From assembly GCF_001544095.1 (NCBI RefSeq), contig NZ_BCPT01000004.1, positions 1-64,000 on the forward strand: a stretch of 64,000 nucleotides of DNA. Reading direction: 5' to 3'. How positions within the stretch are numbered: position 1 is the first letter of the stretch; every line of letters begins with the position of its first letter. The position numbers were made by a program, and so were the translations under genes. The notes below the pieces were generated by a model. It did no database searches. It was not told the DNA's origin and saw only the letters and a list, made by a program, of their open reading frames with translations. Shown here piece by piece: positions 31,907-43,051 of this stretch. Origin of the DNA: Enterococcus casseliflavus NBRC 100478 (lineage in GTDB: Bacteria > Bacillota > Bacilli > Lactobacillales > Enterococcaceae).

Positions 31907-34309
31907 ATGGCGTACATAGCAGAAGTGATCGTGGATGTTCCCACGATGCAGACCGATCAGCCTTTTACCTATCTGATCCCATCAGAATTACAAGCCGCCA
32001 TTGAGACAGGGATGCGGGTCGAAGTGCCATTTGGCAAGGGCGACCGCCATATCCAAGGGTTCGTCGTCGGCCTTTCAGAAGTTGCCGAACCGCAGCAGAC
32101 CTTAAAACCAATCGTTCGTTTGTTGGATTTGTCGCCTGTCGTCAATGAAGAACTTCTCCAATTAGCCGACTACATGAAGGAAACGACCTTTGCCTTTAAG
32201 ATCACTTGCTTGCAGACGATGCTGCCTAGTGTGATGAAAGCCGAGTACCAAAAGCAGATCGTTTTGCTGGAAGGAAATCATCCCATCAAAGAATATTTTC
32301 CCGAAAACGGCATCCTCAGCTGGCAAGACGCCGAAAGTGCAGGGCTGTTGCCGCAGTTGAAGCCTTTGCGGGAAGCCGCAGTAGTTGAATTGCAGTATCT
32401 CGTGAAAAATAAAAACAAAGCGAAAATGACCCGTTACATTGAACGCAAGATCGATCCAGCAGAAATCCCCGCCGTCCAGCAACAGCTGCGCAAAGGGTCC
32501 AAACGCAAGCTGGAAATCTTACAGATTTTGACAGAGGAAGCCCGCTTGCCGGTTTCCTTTTTTACCGAACAAGGGATTTCCACCGCGGCTTTAAACCAAG
32601 CGCAAGAAGCTGGTTGGCTGACCTTTACGGAAGTTGAAGCCTACCGTGATCCTTACAAAGACCGTCAATTTCAAAAAACGGTCCCGCTTGAATTAAATGA
32701 AGAACAGGCAGCTGCAGTAGCGCAAATCACTGCTTGTGCGGATAACCAAGAGGCACAGACTTTTTTACTGGAAGGGATCACCGGCAGTGGAAAAACAGAA
32801 GTCTATCTGCAAGCGATCGCCCAATTGCTGAAACAAGGCAAAACCGCGATCATGCTCGTGCCAGAGATCGCATTGACCCCGCAAATGGTCGAACGCTTTA
32901 AAAGCCGTCTCGGCGACGCAGTGGCTGTTTTACACAGCGGCTTGTCCCAAGGTGAAAAATACGATGAATGGCGTAAGATCGAACGTGGGGAGGCGCAGGT
33001 GGTGGTTGGCGCCCGCTCGGCGATTTTTGCTCCGTTGAAAAACATCGGGGTCATCATCGTCGATGAGGAGCACGAAGCCTCCTACAAGCAAGATGAAGCC
33101 CCTCGTTACCATGCGAGAGATTTAGCGATTTGGCGCAGCCAGTACCATCACTGTCCAGTGGTGTTAGGCAGTGCGACGCCGTCATTGGAATCTCGTGCCC
33201 GGGCGCAAAAAGAAGTCTACCGCTTATTGAAATTGAATCAGCGGGCAAAAACCAGTGCGCAATTACCGCAGATCGAAGTCGTGGATATGCGTACCGAATT
33301 TGCCAATAAAAAGTATCAAACCTTTTCTCGTCCGTTACAGGAAAAAATTACAGACCGCTTGGCCCGCAAAGAACAGATCGTCTTGCTGCTGAATCGGCGC
33401 GGCTACTCTTCCTTCGTGATGTGCCGCGATTGTGGGTATGTTTTGCCTTGCCCAAATTGCGACATCTCCTTGACGCTGCATATGGATACCAAAACGATGC
33501 GCTGTCATTATTGCGGACATGAAGAACACATCCCCCATCTTTGCCCCAACTGCAATGCAGACAAGATTCGGTATTACGGAACGGGCACGCAAAAAGTGGA
33601 AGAAGAGTTGAAAGAACTGTTTCCCGAAGCGCGGGTCTTACGGATGGATGTCGATACCACCCGCAAAAAAGGCGCCCATGAAAAAATCTTGACCTTGTTT
33701 GGGGAGAAAAAAGCGGATATTTTGTTAGGGACTCAAATGATCGCCAAAGGCTTGGATTTCCCTGATATCACACTGGTAGGGGTCTTGAATGCCGATACCG
33801 CCTTGAATTTGCCAGATTTTCGTTCGAGTGAACGGACGTTCCAGCTGTTGACTCAGGTCAGTGGTCGAGCAGGTCGGGCGGAAAAAACCGGCGAAGTGGT
33901 GATCCAAACATTCAACCCTGAGCACTACGCCATCCAATTGGCGCAGTCGCAAGATTACGAAGATTTCTATCAAAAAGAGATGTGGATGCGGCACCAAAGC
34001 GGCTATCCACCGTATTATTTCACCGTCAAAATCACCTGCAGCCATCCCGAAGAGCAAGTCGCAGCTCAGAAGATGTTTGCGATCGCGCGGGATCTGCAGC
34101 AGGAGCTGTCACCGCAGAGTATTTTGTTGGGGCCGGCACCCAGTGCGATTTTACGGGTGAAAAACCGTTATTACTACCAATTGATCATTAAATACAAAAA
34201 TGAACCGCAGCTACCTGCTTTGTTGACCCGTCTGTTGGATCAAAGTCAAATCGATCAGCGCAAAGGATTGTACGTGTCGATTGACCAAGAGCCGTTGAAT
34301 TTTATTTAG
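31907..34309 (+). CDS. priA: Primosomal replication protein N' (PriA helicase)
   Basis: PriA (800 aa) is a 3'-5' DNA helicase that reloads the replisome at stalled forks. The N-terminal DNA-binding domain (1-105) is followed by a winged helix and the helicase lobes: Walker A LEGITGSGKTEVY, DEEH box IIVDEEHEASYKQ, then the zinc-binding cysteines CRDCGYVLPCPNC and CHYCGHEEHIPHLCPNC, then motif V/VI (GTQMIAKGLDFPDI, QVSGRAGR). RBS AAGGAGGAG. It begins the priA-def-fmt-rsmB-stp-prkC block. Confidence 0.97.
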   Translation: MAYIAEVIVDVPTMQTDQPFTYLIPSELQAAIETGMRVEVPFGKGDRHIQGFVVGLSEVAEPQQTLKPIVRLLDLSPVVNEELLQLADYMKETTFAFKITCLQTMLPSVMKAEYQKQIVLLEGNHPIKEYFPENGILSWQDAESAGLLPQLKPLREAAVVELQYLVKNKNKAKMTRYIERKIDPAEIPAVQQQLRKGSKRKLEILQILTEEARLPVSFFTEQGISTAALNQAQEAGWLTFTEVEAYRDPYKDRQFQKTVPLELNEEQAAAVAQITACADNQEAQTFLLEGITGSGKTEVYLQAIAQLLKQGKTAIMLVPEIALTPQMVERFKSRLGDAVAVLHSGLSQGEKYDEWRKIERGEAQVVVGARSAIFAPLKNIGVIIVDEEHEASYKQDEAPRYHARDLAIWRSQYHHCPVVLGSATPSLESRARAQKEVYRLLKLNQRAKTSAQLPQIEVVDMRTEFANKKYQTFSRPLQEKITDRLARKEQIVLLLNRRGYSSFVMCRDCGYVLPCPNCDISLTLHMDTKTMRCHYCGHEEHIPHLCPNCNADKIRYYGTGTQKVEEELKELFPEARVLRMDVDTTRKKGAHEKILTLFGEKKADILLGTQMIAKGLDFPDITLVGVLNADTALNLPDFRSSERTFQLLTQVSGRAGRAEKTGEVVIQTFNPEHYAIQLAQSQDYEDFYQKEMWMRHQSGYPPYYFTVKITCSHPEEQVAAQKMFAIARDLQQELSPQSILLGPAPSAILRVKNRYYYQLIIKYKNEPQLPALLTRLLDQSQIDQRKGLYVSIDQEPLNFI

Positions 34310-34319
34310 AGGAGAAAAT

Positions 34320-34811
34320 ATGCGTTATCCTATTATTATCACCCCCGATGAACGTCTTCGTCGGCAAGCAAAACCCGTCAAAGTTATTACCGATGAGCTC
34401 GTTCAGCTACTAGACGACCTTTATGAAACGATGGTCGCCCACGACGGGATCGGTATTGCCGCACCGCAAGTCGGCAAAAACCTGCAAGTGGCGATCGTGG
34501 AAGTCGAAGAAGACGACCGCTTTGAAATGATCAACCCTGAGATCATCGCTTCTTCTGGTGAATCCCTTGATGTGGAAGGCTGCTTGAGTATTCCCCACAC
34601 CTTTGGGACCGTCAAACGAGCAGACGAGATCACTGTCCGCTATTTCGACCGAGAAGGAGAGGAAATGGAAGTGGAAGCATTCGGCTACTTGGCGCGTGCG
34701 ATGCAGCATGAGATCGATCATTTAAATGGCGTGCTGTTTGTCGACAAGCTCGTCGAACGCATTCCTGAAGAAGACTTAGAAAAGTATATGGAGGAACATG
34801 AAAATGACTAA
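34320..34811 (+). CDS. def: Peptide deformylase
   Basis: Def (163 aa) removes formyl groups from nascent proteins. Motif I GIGIAAPQVG, motif II EGCLSIP with metal ligand Cys88, and motif III HEIDH with His130 and His134 are all present. It is of the shorter type I length, unlike the longer type II enzyme common in Gram-positive bacteria, so a second def gene elsewhere is likely. RBS GAGGAG; its end overlaps fmt by 8 nt. Confidence 0.95.
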   Translation: MRYPIIITPDERLRRQAKPVKVITDELVQLLDDLYETMVAHDGIGIAAPQVGKNLQVAIVEVEEDDRFEMINPEIIASSGESLDVEGCLSIPHTFGTVKRADEITVRYFDREGEEMEVEAFGYLARAMQHEIDHLNGVLFVDKLVERIPEEDLEKYMEEHEND

Positions 34812-35757
34812 AATCGTCTTTATGGGTACCCCGGCGTTTTCCGTCCCAATTTTAGAAGGCTTGCTTGAAGCCGGCTATGAAGTGGCAGCAGTCGTGACAC
34901 AGCCGGATCGTCCCGTCGGTCGCAAAAAAACCATCACTCCGACCCCCGTTAAAGAAGCGGCGATGAAGCATGGCTTGTTGGTTTTACAACCAGAAAAAAT
35001 CAGTGGGTCACCAGAAATGGAGCAGATTCAAGCTTTAGCACCTGATCTGCTGATCACGGCAGCTTTCGGCCAATTTTTACCTAGTGCTTTACTAGAAGTA
35101 CCAAAGCATGGCGCTATCAACGTTCATGCGTCCCTACTGCCGAAATACCGTGGCGGAGCACCTGTGCATTATGCCATCATGGAAGGGGAGCAAGAAACGG
35201 GTGTAACCATCATGGAAATGATCAAAAAAATGGATGCTGGCGGTATTTTTGCTCAAGCTCGTTTGCCGATCACGGCCCAAGATGATGTGGGGACGATGTT
35301 TGATAAGTTGAGCTTATTAGGCAAAGACTTGCTGCTGGAAACTGTGCCGAAAATCTTGTCGGGAGAGCTGCAGCCTGTCCCGCAAGAAGAAGCAAAAGTC
35401 ACCTTTTCACCAAATATCAGCCGTGAACAAGAAGCCATCGACTGGCAGAAAACGGCGGTGCAAATCGATGCCCAAGTCCGAGGCATGCGACCATGGCCGA
35501 TCGCCTTTACGACACAAAATGGCAACCGCTGGAAACTTTGGCAAGTAACACCGCTGGAGCAAACGACGACAGCCCAGCCAGGAACGATCATTGAACGGAC
35601 GAAAAAAACGTTGCTGATCGCTTGTGGGGAAGGCACGGTATTGGCTATCGATGAATTGCAGCCAGCTGGAAAAGGCCGACAAGACATTGCTGCATTCTTA
35701 AACGGCAGTGGACAACAGATTCAAAAAGGGGATCAGGTAGGTACCTATGAAGCGTAA
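34804..35757 (+). CDS. fmt: Methionyl-tRNA formyltransferase
   Basis: Fmt (317 aa) formylates initiator Met-tRNA using 10-formyl-THF. The N terminus KIVFMGTPAFSVPILEGL, the loop QPDRPVGRKK, the catalytic region INVHASLLPKYRGGAPVHYAI and the TGVTIM segment are all seen. ATG 34804 has GGAGG 9 nt upstream; ATG 34798 is too close. Overlaps both neighbours, so it is translationally coupled. Confidence 0.97.
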   Translation: MTKIVFMGTPAFSVPILEGLLEAGYEVAAVVTQPDRPVGRKKTITPTPVKEAAMKHGLLVLQPEKISGSPEMEQIQALAPDLLITAAFGQFLPSALLEVPKHGAINVHASLLPKYRGGAPVHYAIMEGEQETGVTIMEMIKKMDAGGIFAQARLPITAQDDVGTMFDKLSLLGKDLLLETVPKILSGELQPVPQEEAKVTFSPNISREQEAIDWQKTAVQIDAQVRGMRPWPIAFTTQNGNRWKLWQVTPLEQTTTAQPGTIIERTKKTLLIACGEGTVLAIDELQPAGKGRQDIAAFLNGSGQQIQKGDQVGTYEA

Positions 35758-37105
35758 TCTTGGAGACATACAATATACAGTGCGTTTTGTGGCACTAGAA
35801 GCGTTGTTGCGAATCGAAAAAGGCGGCGCTTATTCCAATCTACTGCTGCGGGAATTGATGAATCAAGGGCGTTTAAATGACAAAGACGGTCGCTTATTGA
35901 CTGAATTGGTGTACGGCACCATCAGTCGTCAGCTTTTATTGGATTATTATTTGGATCGCTTTATTAAAAATGCCCGCAAAGTTGACCCGTGGGTCAAAAC
36001 GCTGCTGCGGCTTTCCTTGTATCAGATGCTGTATCTCGATAAAGTACCCGCCCATGCCATCATTCATGAAGCCGTGGATATTGCGAAAGCCAAAGGCAAT
36101 CCGGGAACTGGAAAATTCGTCAATGGCGTCCTGCGCACGATCCAACGACAAGGAGTGCCAGACTTGGCATTGATCAAAGACCCAATGGAACGTTTAGCAA
36201 CGGAAATCAGTTTGCCCCTGTGGCTAACGAAGAAACTAGTCAAACAAATTGGGATCGAAGAAACCAGTGAGCTGGGCTATGCCCTATTTGAACCCAATCA
36301 TGCCAGTGGTCGTATCGATCTGCAGCGCATCTCGCAAGCAGCAGCGATCGAACGGCTGCAAGAAGAAGGCATCGACGCACGACCAAGTGAGCTTTCCCCC
36401 TATGGGGTTGTGGCTGACAAAGGCTTTATGGCGGGCTCGTCCCTCTACAAAGAAGGTTTACTGACGATCCAAGATGAAAGTTCGATGCTGGTTGCCCCCG
36501 TTTTACAAGTAGCCCGAGACCATCAAGTACTGGATGCCTGCGCAGCACCAGGAGGCAAAACGACCCATATCGCTGCCTTCTTGTCTGCCGCAGAGGGCGG
36601 CAAAGTGACAGCATTGGATATCCATGCCCATAAGGTTAAGCTGATTCAGCAAAATGCCCAACGTTTAGGCGTCGAAGCAGTTGTGGAGACCCGCGTGATG
36701 GATGCGCGGGAGACGGCTCAAACCTTTGCACCCGAACAATTTGATCGCATCTTAGTGGATGCCCCTTGTTCTGGATTAGGGTTGATGCGCCGTAAACCGG
36801 ACATCAAATACAGCAAGACGGAAGCCGATTTCCAACGCTTGCCGCAGATTCAGCGAGAGATTTTGGAAAGTGCCGCCCCAACCCTGAAAAAATCGGGTAT
36901 AATGGTCTACAGCACATGCACGATTCTAGCGGAAGAAAATCAACAAGTCGTGGCAGCGTTTCTCGCTGACCATCCTGAATTTAAGCAAATGCCTCTTGCG
37001 GTAGGACCGCTGGCAGCCGAAGCGGTTCAAGAGGATATGTTGACGATCTATCCGCAAGATTTTATGACAGATGGCTTTTTTATCAGTTGTCTACGCAAAA
37101 AGTAA
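35747..37105 (+). CDS. rsmB: 16S rRNA (cytosine-967-C5)-methyltransferase
   Basis: RsmB/Sun (452 aa). The N-terminal NusB-like helical domain (about 1-140) is followed by an NSUN-type methyltransferase. SAM loop LDACAAPGGKTTHIA, motif IV VDAPCSGLGLMRRKPDIKY with the release Cys, and the catalytic Cys in VYSTCTI are all present. Start overlaps the end of fmt by 11 nt. Confidence 0.96.
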   Translation: MKRNLGDIQYTVRFVALEALLRIEKGGAYSNLLLRELMNQGRLNDKDGRLLTELVYGTISRQLLLDYYLDRFIKNARKVDPWVKTLLRLSLYQMLYLDKVPAHAIIHEAVDIAKAKGNPGTGKFVNGVLRTIQRQGVPDLALIKDPMERLATEISLPLWLTKKLVKQIGIEETSELGYALFEPNHASGRIDLQRISQAAAIERLQEEGIDARPSELSPYGVVADKGFMAGSSLYKEGLLTIQDESSMLVAPVLQVARDHQVLDACAAPGGKTTHIAAFLSAAEGGKVTALDIHAHKVKLIQQNAQRLGVEAVVETRVMDARETAQTFAPEQFDRILVDAPCSGLGLMRRKPDIKYSKTEADFQRLPQIQREILESAAPTLKKSGIMVYSTCTILAEENQQVVAAFLADHPEFKQMPLAVGPLAAEAVQEDMLTIYPQDFMTDGFFISCLRKK

Positions 37106-37119
37106 CGAGGTGAAAGAAA

Positions 37120-37860
37120 TTGGAGATTCGTTTTCAAACAGATGTCGGCAAACGTCGCAACACAAACCAAGATTTTGCAGCAACCTATGTAAATAAAGCC
37201 AATGTGACATTGGCCTTGCTTGCCGATGGCATGGGGGGCCACCGGGCCGGAGATGTCGCTAGCCGTCAAGCAGTCAGTGAGATCGGCACCGCTTGGGAAC
37301 AGACAGAGCTGACAGACAGTGAAAAAACTGCCCAATGGCTGATCCAAAAAATCCAAGCGGAAAGCCAAGTGATTTTCCAAAAAGGACAAGAACAAGAAGA
37401 ACTTAGCGGCATGGGCACCACGATCATTGCTGTGGCCTTATTAGGCGACCAGTTTACGATCGCCAATGTCGGGGACAGCCGTGCCTATCTTTTACGCAAT
37501 CAAGTGCTGACTCAAATCACAGAGGACCATTCACTGGTCAATGAATTGGTGAAGTCGGGACAAATCACGGCAGAAATGGCCTTGAATCATCCTCGCAAAA
37601 ACGTTTTGACCCGCTCGATCGGTATGCCAAGCGAAGTCGAAGTCGATGTGGCGATCCACTTTATTGCAGACGGGGATTATTTGCTGCTGTGTTCAGATGG
37701 ATTGACCAACATGGTCTCAGATGAAGAGATCACAGCAACGATCCAAGAAACCCCTGTGCTGGAAGAAGCAGTGCAATCATTGATCGATCAAGCCAACGAA
37801 CGCGGTGGTGTCGACAATATCACGGTATTATTGATTAAAGTTGGAGGAGAGCGCCCATGA
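37120..37860 (+). CDS. stp: PP2C-family serine/threonine phosphatase
   Basis: A PPM-type phosphatase (246 aa), orthologue of IreP/PrpC/Stp, which reverses the PASTA kinase. Metal ligands lie in NTNQD-like [36 protein letters not shown] and [14 protein letters not shown] start with GAGGTG 9 nt upstream. Its stop overlaps the kinase start (ATGA), which keeps kinase and phosphatase in fixed ratio. Confidence 0.96.
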   Translation: MEIRFQTDVGKRRNTNQDFAATYVNKANVTLALLADGMGGHRAGDVASRQAVSEIGTAWEQTELTDSEKTAQWLIQKIQAESQVIFQKGQEQEELSGMGTTIIAVALLGDQFTIANVGDSRAYLLRNQVLTQITEDHSLVNELVKSGQITAEMALNHPRKNVLTRSIGMPSEVEVDVAIHFIADGDYLLLCSDGLTNMVSDEEITATIQETPVLEEAVQSLIDQANERGGVDNITVLLIKVGGERP

Positions 37861-39854
37861 TCGAAATTGGGAAGAAGATAAACGGCCGATACAAAATCAT
37901 CGGCAATATCGGCAGCGGCGGAATGGCAAATGTGTTTTTGGCGCATGACTTGATCTTAGACCGTGAAGTGGCAATCAAAGTGCTTCGTTTTGACTTCCAA
38001 AACGACCAAAGTGCGATTCGGCGCTTTCAACGAGAAGCCTTGGCGGCGACTGAGCTGGTTCATCCAAACATCGTAACCGTTTATGATGTCGGCGAAGAAG
38101 ACGGCATGCAGTTTTTGGTGATGGAATATGTCAAAGGGATGGATCTCAAGCGCTATATCCAAACGCACTATCCCGTACCTTATTTGCAGATCGTTGATAT
38201 CATCCAACAAATTTTATCAGCGGTGGCATTGGCCCATCAGCACCGCATCATTCACCGGGACCTAAAGCCCCAGAATGTGCTGATCAATGAAGACGGCGTG
38301 GTGAAAATCACCGATTTTGGGATCGCGATCGCCTTATCAGAAACATCAATCACCCAAACCAACTCGATGCTAGGCTCGGTGCATTATCTTTCACCAGAAC
38401 AAGCACGAGGCAGTATGGCGACCAATCAATCGGATATTTATGCGATCGGGATCATTCTCTATGAAATTTTAACGGGCAAAGTACCCTTTGATGGCGAATC
38501 AGCCGTAACGATCGCCTTGAAACATTTCCAAGATGAGATCCCTTCGATTCGGATCTATGACAAAAATGTTCCGCAATCGCTGGAAAACGTCGTATTGAAG
38601 GCGACCGCCAAAGAACCGGCGGATCGGTACAAAACTGCCGATGAAATGCGAGCGGACCTTGATACCGTGTTGTCTCCTGACCGACTCAATGAACCGAGAT
38701 GGGAACCTCATGCCCTGATGGATGAAACGAGAGTGCTGACTCCTGTGGAAGCAGCCCAAGTCGAAACGCCGCCAGTAGAAGAACCCGTAGAAGATAAGGT
38801 TGCGGATCAAGCTGAAGAACCAGCGCAGCCGAAAAAGAAAAAACGCAAACGGTGGCTGCTGCTGTCCATCATTATGGTGATCGCACTGCTAGGCATAGGC
38901 AGTTACTTCCTATTCGGCGGTGGTCGGGGAGATGTGGCAATTCCTGAAGTCAGTGGTCAAACAGAAGCAGCTGCCCGTGCCGAGCTGGAAGCTGCTGGTT
39001 TGCAAGTGGCAGACGAGGTAGAAGAAATCGAAGACGATGAAGTCGAAGCAGGCAATGTCGTCAAGACCGATCCGCCAGAAGGCAATGAAGTCAAAAAGAA
39101 TTCCGTCGTGACTCTTTATATCAGCAGTGGGACCAAGAAAATCACTCTTGATGATTATGAAGGTCGTTCCTTCGATGATGTCAAAAAAGAGTTGATCGAT
39201 TTGGGCTTTGATGAAGACAGGATCAAAGAAGAGCTAGAGTCGTCAGATGATGTCGATGAAGGGGATATTATCAGTCAATCACCAGCAGCAGGGCGGGAAG
39301 TTTCCCCAGCAGAAGACGAAATCACCTTTAAGGTCAGCTCCGGACCAGATAGCTTCGCAATGGACAACTATTATGGCATGACAGAGGCAGATGCACGAGC
39401 AGCATTGACTTCTCGTGGGGTAAGCCTCTCACAAATCAATGTCACTTACGAATCCAGTAGCCAACCGGAAGGTACGATCATTGGTCAAGCACCAGCGAGT
39501 GGCGAGTCCGTTGTGACTTCCAGAACCATCATTACATTAACTGTCAGCAGCGGGCAAGAAATGGTCAATGTACCAAGAATCGTTGGCAAAAGCCAAGCCG
39601 ATGCAGAAGCAGATTTGAATGAAGCAGGACTGCAGTATACGATAGAACAAGAATCTGATTATAACGACTCTGTGCCTGCTGGAGAAGTAGTGCGCGTTAC
39701 GCCCGGAGCAGGTACTTCTGTAGCAGTAGGAAGTTCTGTTACCGTGACGGTTTCCAGAGGTCCTCGACCACAGGATTCTTCTTCGTCAAGCAGCTCATCC
39801 TCCTCAAGCAGCAGCTCGTCAACGAGTGAAAGTAGTTCAGAAAGTACGCAATAA
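37857..39854 (+). CDS. prkC: PASTA-domain serine/threonine kinase (IreK/PrkC type)
   Basis: A 665-aa membrane kinase. Kinase domain at about 10-275: [18 protein letters not shown], catalytic Asp135 in [12 protein letters not shown] basic stretch precedes the single membrane helix (about 331-353). Outside are four PASTA repeats (about 360-640), which sense peptidoglycan fragments, and a Ser-rich tail (SSSSSSSS...). E. faecalis IreK, which has five repeats by my recollection, governs intrinsic cephalosporin resistance. Translationally coupled to stp. In many relatives rsgA follows; here a terminator does. Confidence 0.96.
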   Translation: MIEIGKKINGRYKIIGNIGSGGMANVFLAHDLILDREVAIKVLRFDFQNDQSAIRRFQREALAATELVHPNIVTVYDVGEEDGMQFLVMEYVKGMDLKRYIQTHYPVPYLQIVDIIQQILSAVALAHQHRIIHRDLKPQNVLINEDGVVKITDFGIAIALSETSITQTNSMLGSVHYLSPEQARGSMATNQSDIYAIGIILYEILTGKVPFDGESAVTIALKHFQDEIPSIRIYDKNVPQSLENVVLKATAKEPADRYKTADEMRADLDTVLSPDRLNEPRWEPHALMDETRVLTPVEAAQVETPPVEEPVEDKVADQAEEPAQPKKKKRKRWLLLSIIMVIALLGIGSYFLFGGGRGDVAIPEVSGQTEAAARAELEAAGLQVADEVEEIEDDEVEAGNVVKTDPPEGNEVKKNSVVTLYISSGTKKITLDDYEGRSFDDVKKELIDLGFDEDRIKEELESSDDVDEGDIISQSPAAGREVSPAEDEITFKVSSGPDSFAMDNYYGMTEADARAALTSRGVSLSQINVTYESSSQPEGTIIGQAPASGESVVTSRTIITLTVSSGQEMVNVPRIVGKSQADAEADLNEAGLQYTIEQESDYNDSVPAGEVVRVTPGAGTSVAVGSSVTVTVSRGPRPQDSSSSSSSSSSSSSSSTSESSSESTQ

Positions 39855-39875
39855 GACGAACGTTTATGTTAGAAG

Positions 39876-39942
39876 AACAAGCAGCTCGTCGGGGACCAAA
39901 GAATTCTCTTTTTGTTCCCCGACGAGCTGCTTGTTTCTTTTT
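39876..39942 (+). terminator. Terminator of the priA-prkC block
   Basis: Perfect 20-bp stem (39876-39895 with 39916-39935), a 20-nt loop, then TCTTTTT. Confidence 0.93.
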
Positions 39943-40019
39943 GTAGCTAAAAAAGCTGAAGCGAGGGATAAGCGTCTTTAAAATTTCCTTTAGACCTTCC
40001 TTTTGTGCAAGCGTACATC

Positions 40020-40068
40020 TTTCCAAGGATTCAAAAATTGGGTATAATGAAGGTCAGAATTAGTCAAG
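40020..40068 (+). promoter_or_regulatory. ctsR-clpC promoter with CtsR operator
   Basis: TTTCCA (40020-40025), 17-nt spacer, TATAAT (40043-40048). Directly after the -10 lies GGTCAGA-ATT-AGTCAAG (40052-40068), a direct heptad repeat with 3-nt spacing, close to the CtsR consensus RGTCAAANANRGTCAAA. CtsR there would block transcription, giving autoregulation. Confidence 0.8.
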
Positions 40069-40080
40069 GGAGGGAATGAA

Positions 40081-40548
40081 TTGAGTCATCACAACACTTC
40101 CGATTTGATTGAAGCATATTTGAAGAAAATTCTTGAAGACAGTGAAACCATTGAGATTCGTCGCGCAGAAATGGCAAATTTGTTCAACTGCGTGCCCTCA
40201 CAAATAAATTACGTGATCAATACCCGCTTTACCGTTCAAAGAGGCTATGCGGTTGAAAGTAAACGCGGCGGGGGCGGCTATATTCGGATCGAGAAAGTCA
40301 AAATTACTGACAGCCACCACTACTTAAAAGAAATGAATCAATTATTCGATGAAACCATCTCGGAAAAAGATGCGTATGCAATAATCCAGAAACTTTATGA
40401 GGAAGGAATCCTGTCCAAGCGAGAAGGCAATTTATTGTTGACCGTCATCGCGAAAGCAGTTCTAGGACGTTCTCCTTATGAAAATAGAACACGAGCAGAT
40501 TTGCTCCATGCAATTCTAGAACGATTAAGTTACGAAGACAGGAAGTGA
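40081..40548 (+). CDS. ctsR: Class III heat shock repressor CtsR
   Basis: CtsR (155 aa) is a dimeric winged-HTH repressor of clp genes whose glycine-rich wing senses heat. Features: SDLIEAYLKKILE, the HTH region NLFNCVPSQINYVINTRF and the tetraglycine wing SKRGGGGYIRI. The C-terminal four-helix part is phosphoregulated in Bacillus via McsB; no mcsA/mcsB lie between ctsR and clpC here. TTG start with GGGAGGG upstream. Confidence 0.96.
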   Translation: MSHHNTSDLIEAYLKKILEDSETIEIRRAEMANLFNCVPSQINYVINTRFTVQRGYAVESKRGGGGYIRIEKVKITDSHHYLKEMNQLFDETISEKDAYAIIQKLYEEGILSKREGNLLLTVIAKAVLGRSPYENRTRADLLHAILERLSYEDRK

Positions 40549-40553
40549 AAGAG

Positions 40554-43034
40554 ATGGATGAATTATTCACCCAACGCGCGAAAGCCGTTTTGGCTATCGC
40601 CCAAGAAGAAGCAAAATACTTTAAGCACCAAGCGGTAGGTTCTGAACATATTCTATTGGCACTGGTCATTGAACAAAACGGGATCGCTGGCAAAACGTTA
40701 CGGGAAATGAATATCACAGAAAACGATATTCGTGAAGAAATCGAACATTTAACAGGGTACGGCACCGTTCGTCAATACCCAGAAAACGCCTATCTCGCGT
40801 ATTCACCACGAGCAAAACATACATTTGCTTATGCAGGGGATGAAGCCAAGCGTTTAGGGGCTCCACAAATCGGTACCGAACATCTATTATTAGGCTTATT
40901 AAGAGACGAAGACATTTTGGCTTCACGAATCATGCTGAATCTCGGCTTGAGTCTCGCGAAAATGCGTCAGCTTTTGAAGAAAAAAATGGGTTTCAATGAA
41001 AGCAAAACCAACGGAAGTGCTGGTCGTCGTCGTCCAGCCCAAGCCAAAGCGCAGCAAGGAACACCGACCTTGGATTCCTTAGCCCGTGATTTGACCAAAT
41101 TAGCCCGTGAAAAACGACTAGATCCTGTTGTCGGTCGTGCCAAAGAAGTCAAACGGCTGATCCAGATCCTTAGCCGTCGGACCAAAAACAACCCTGTTCT
41201 CGTTGGGGAACCTGGTGTTGGGAAAACCGCGATCGCCGAAGGCTTAGCCCAAAAAATCATCAATGGGGAAGTCCCAGAAGACATGCAAAACAAACGTTTG
41301 ATGATGCTGGACATGGGGGCTTTAGTTGCTGGAACGAAATACCGTGGAGAATTTGAGGACCGAATGAAAAAAATCATCGATGAGATCTATCAAGATGGTC
41401 AAATCATCTTATTCATTGATGAATTGCATACACTGATTGGGGCCGGCGGAGCCGAAGGGGCGATTGATGCCTCGAATATTCTGAAACCAGCCTTAGCCCG
41501 TGGAGAATTGCAAACCATCGGTGCCACGACATTAGATGAGTATCAAAAATACATTGAAAAAGATTCTGCGTTAGAACGCCGTTTTGCCCGAGTGCAAGTC
41601 GACGAACCAACACCAGAAGAAGCGGAAGAAATTTTGCGCGGCTTGCGTCCTCGTTATGAAGAACATCATGGGGTGGAAATTTCTGATGATGCGTTACACG
41701 CCGCTGTGCAATTGTCCGTACGTTACATCAATTCGCGCCAATTACCAGATAAAGCCATCGATTTGATGGATGAATCAGCAGCTAAAGTGCGTCTAGACAA
41801 AACCGATGAAAGTTCGGAATTGGCAGATCTACAAAACGAGATCGCTAACTTGATCGAAGAAAAAGAAGCAGCCATTCGCCAGCAAGATTTTGAAGCAGCA
41901 GCTCGTCTGCGGATCAAGGAAAAGAAATTGACCCAACAACTGACGGAAGTGGCGTTTATGGAAGTCAAAGAAGCGTCAGGCTATGCCGATAGTGTTACTG
42001 CAGAAGATGTTGCTACGGTCGTTTCCCAATGGACTGGTGTACCTTTGCAACAGATGGAGAAAAAAGAAAGCGAACGCTTGTTGGATCTTGAAAAGATCTT
42101 GCATCAACGGGTAGTTGGCCAAGAAGAAGCGGTCAAAGCAGTCGCTCGTTCAATCCGTCGCGCCCGCAGTGGGTTGAAAGACCCCAACCGTCCAATTGGT
42201 TCCTTCATGTTCTTAGGCCCGACTGGTGTCGGGAAAACCGAGCTTGCTAAAGCCTTAGCGGAAGCGATGTTTGGTAGTGAAGATGCCTTGGTTCGTGTCG
42301 ATATGTCCGAATTTATGGAAAAATACAGCACGAGCCGTTTGATCGGTTCACCGCCAGGCTATGTCGGCTATGACGAAGGTGGGCAATTGACGGAAAAAAT
42401 CCGTTCAAAACCTTACTCCGTCATCTTATTGGACGAGGTGGAAAAAGCCCATCCCGATGTCTTCAATATCCTCTTGCAAGTGCTAGATGATGGTCATTTG
42501 ACGGATGCCAAAGGTCGGAAGGTCGATTTCCGCAACACGATTTTGATCATGACCTCTAATATCGGTGCCCAACAAATCCGCGAAGAAAAAAGCGTTGGAT
42601 TCAATGTCACTGATTTAACGAAAGATCACCAAGCGATGCAAAAACGGATCTTAGAAGAGCTGAAAAAAGCCTTCCGTCCAGAGTTCTTGAACCGTGTGGA
42701 TGAAACAGTGGTCTTCCAATCCTTAGGTGAAGGGGAGATCCACGAGATCGTGAAGATTATGAGCAAAGCGATCATCAAACGGTTAAGCAACCAAGACATC
42801 CAATTGAAGATCACGCCATCTGCCATCGATGTGATCGGTAAAGCTGGTTTTGATCCAGAATATGGGGCACGGCCGATTCGTCGAGCATTGCAAAAAGAAG
42901 TCGAAGACCGTTTAAGTGAAGCACTCCTATCAGGACAAATTCATTTAGGTGACAAAGTGACGATTGGTGCTTCCAAAGGATCGATCACTCTCAATGTCAA
43001 AGAGGGACAAGCACGTGTCTTGCAACAAGTTTAA
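40554..43034 (+). CDS. clpC: ATP-dependent Clp protease ATPase subunit ClpC
   Basis: ClpC (826 aa) is an HSP100 unfoldase that feeds ClpP. Clp_N repeats at about 1-145; AAA1 with GEPGVGKTA; the M/UVR domain ([24 protein letters not shown]) near 420-450; AAA2 with GPTGVGKTE; and the ClpP-binding loop around VGFNV. ATG 40554 follows AGGAAGTG by 6 nt; the overlapping GTG 40545 is less likely. Controlled with ctsR. Confidence 0.96.
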   Translation: MDELFTQRAKAVLAIAQEEAKYFKHQAVGSEHILLALVIEQNGIAGKTLREMNITENDIREEIEHLTGYGTVRQYPENAYLAYSPRAKHTFAYAGDEAKRLGAPQIGTEHLLLGLLRDEDILASRIMLNLGLSLAKMRQLLKKKMGFNESKTNGSAGRRRPAQAKAQQGTPTLDSLARDLTKLAREKRLDPVVGRAKEVKRLIQILSRRTKNNPVLVGEPGVGKTAIAEGLAQKIINGEVPEDMQNKRLMMLDMGALVAGTKYRGEFEDRMKKIIDEIYQDGQIILFIDELHTLIGAGGAEGAIDASNILKPALARGELQTIGATTLDEYQKYIEKDSALERRFARVQVDEPTPEEAEEILRGLRPRYEEHHGVEISDDALHAAVQLSVRYINSRQLPDKAIDLMDESAAKVRLDKTDESSELADLQNEIANLIEEKEAAIRQQDFEAAARLRIKEKKLTQQLTEVAFMEVKEASGYADSVTAEDVATVVSQWTGVPLQQMEKKESERLLDLEKILHQRVVGQEEAVKAVARSIRRARSGLKDPNRPIGSFMFLGPTGVGKTELAKALAEAMFGSEDALVRVDMSEFMEKYSTSRLIGSPPGYVGYDEGGQLTEKIRSKPYSVILLDEVEKAHPDVFNILLQVLDDGHLTDAKGRKVDFRNTILIMTSNIGAQQIREEKSVGFNVTDLTKDHQAMQKRILEELKKAFRPEFLNRVDETVVFQSLGEGEIHEIVKIMSKAIIKRLSNQDIQLKITPSAIDVIGKAGFDPEYGARPIRRALQKEVEDRLSEALLSGQIHLGDKVTIGASKGSITLNVKEGQARVLQQV

Positions 43035-43051
43035 GTCGAGCCAATAACGGC

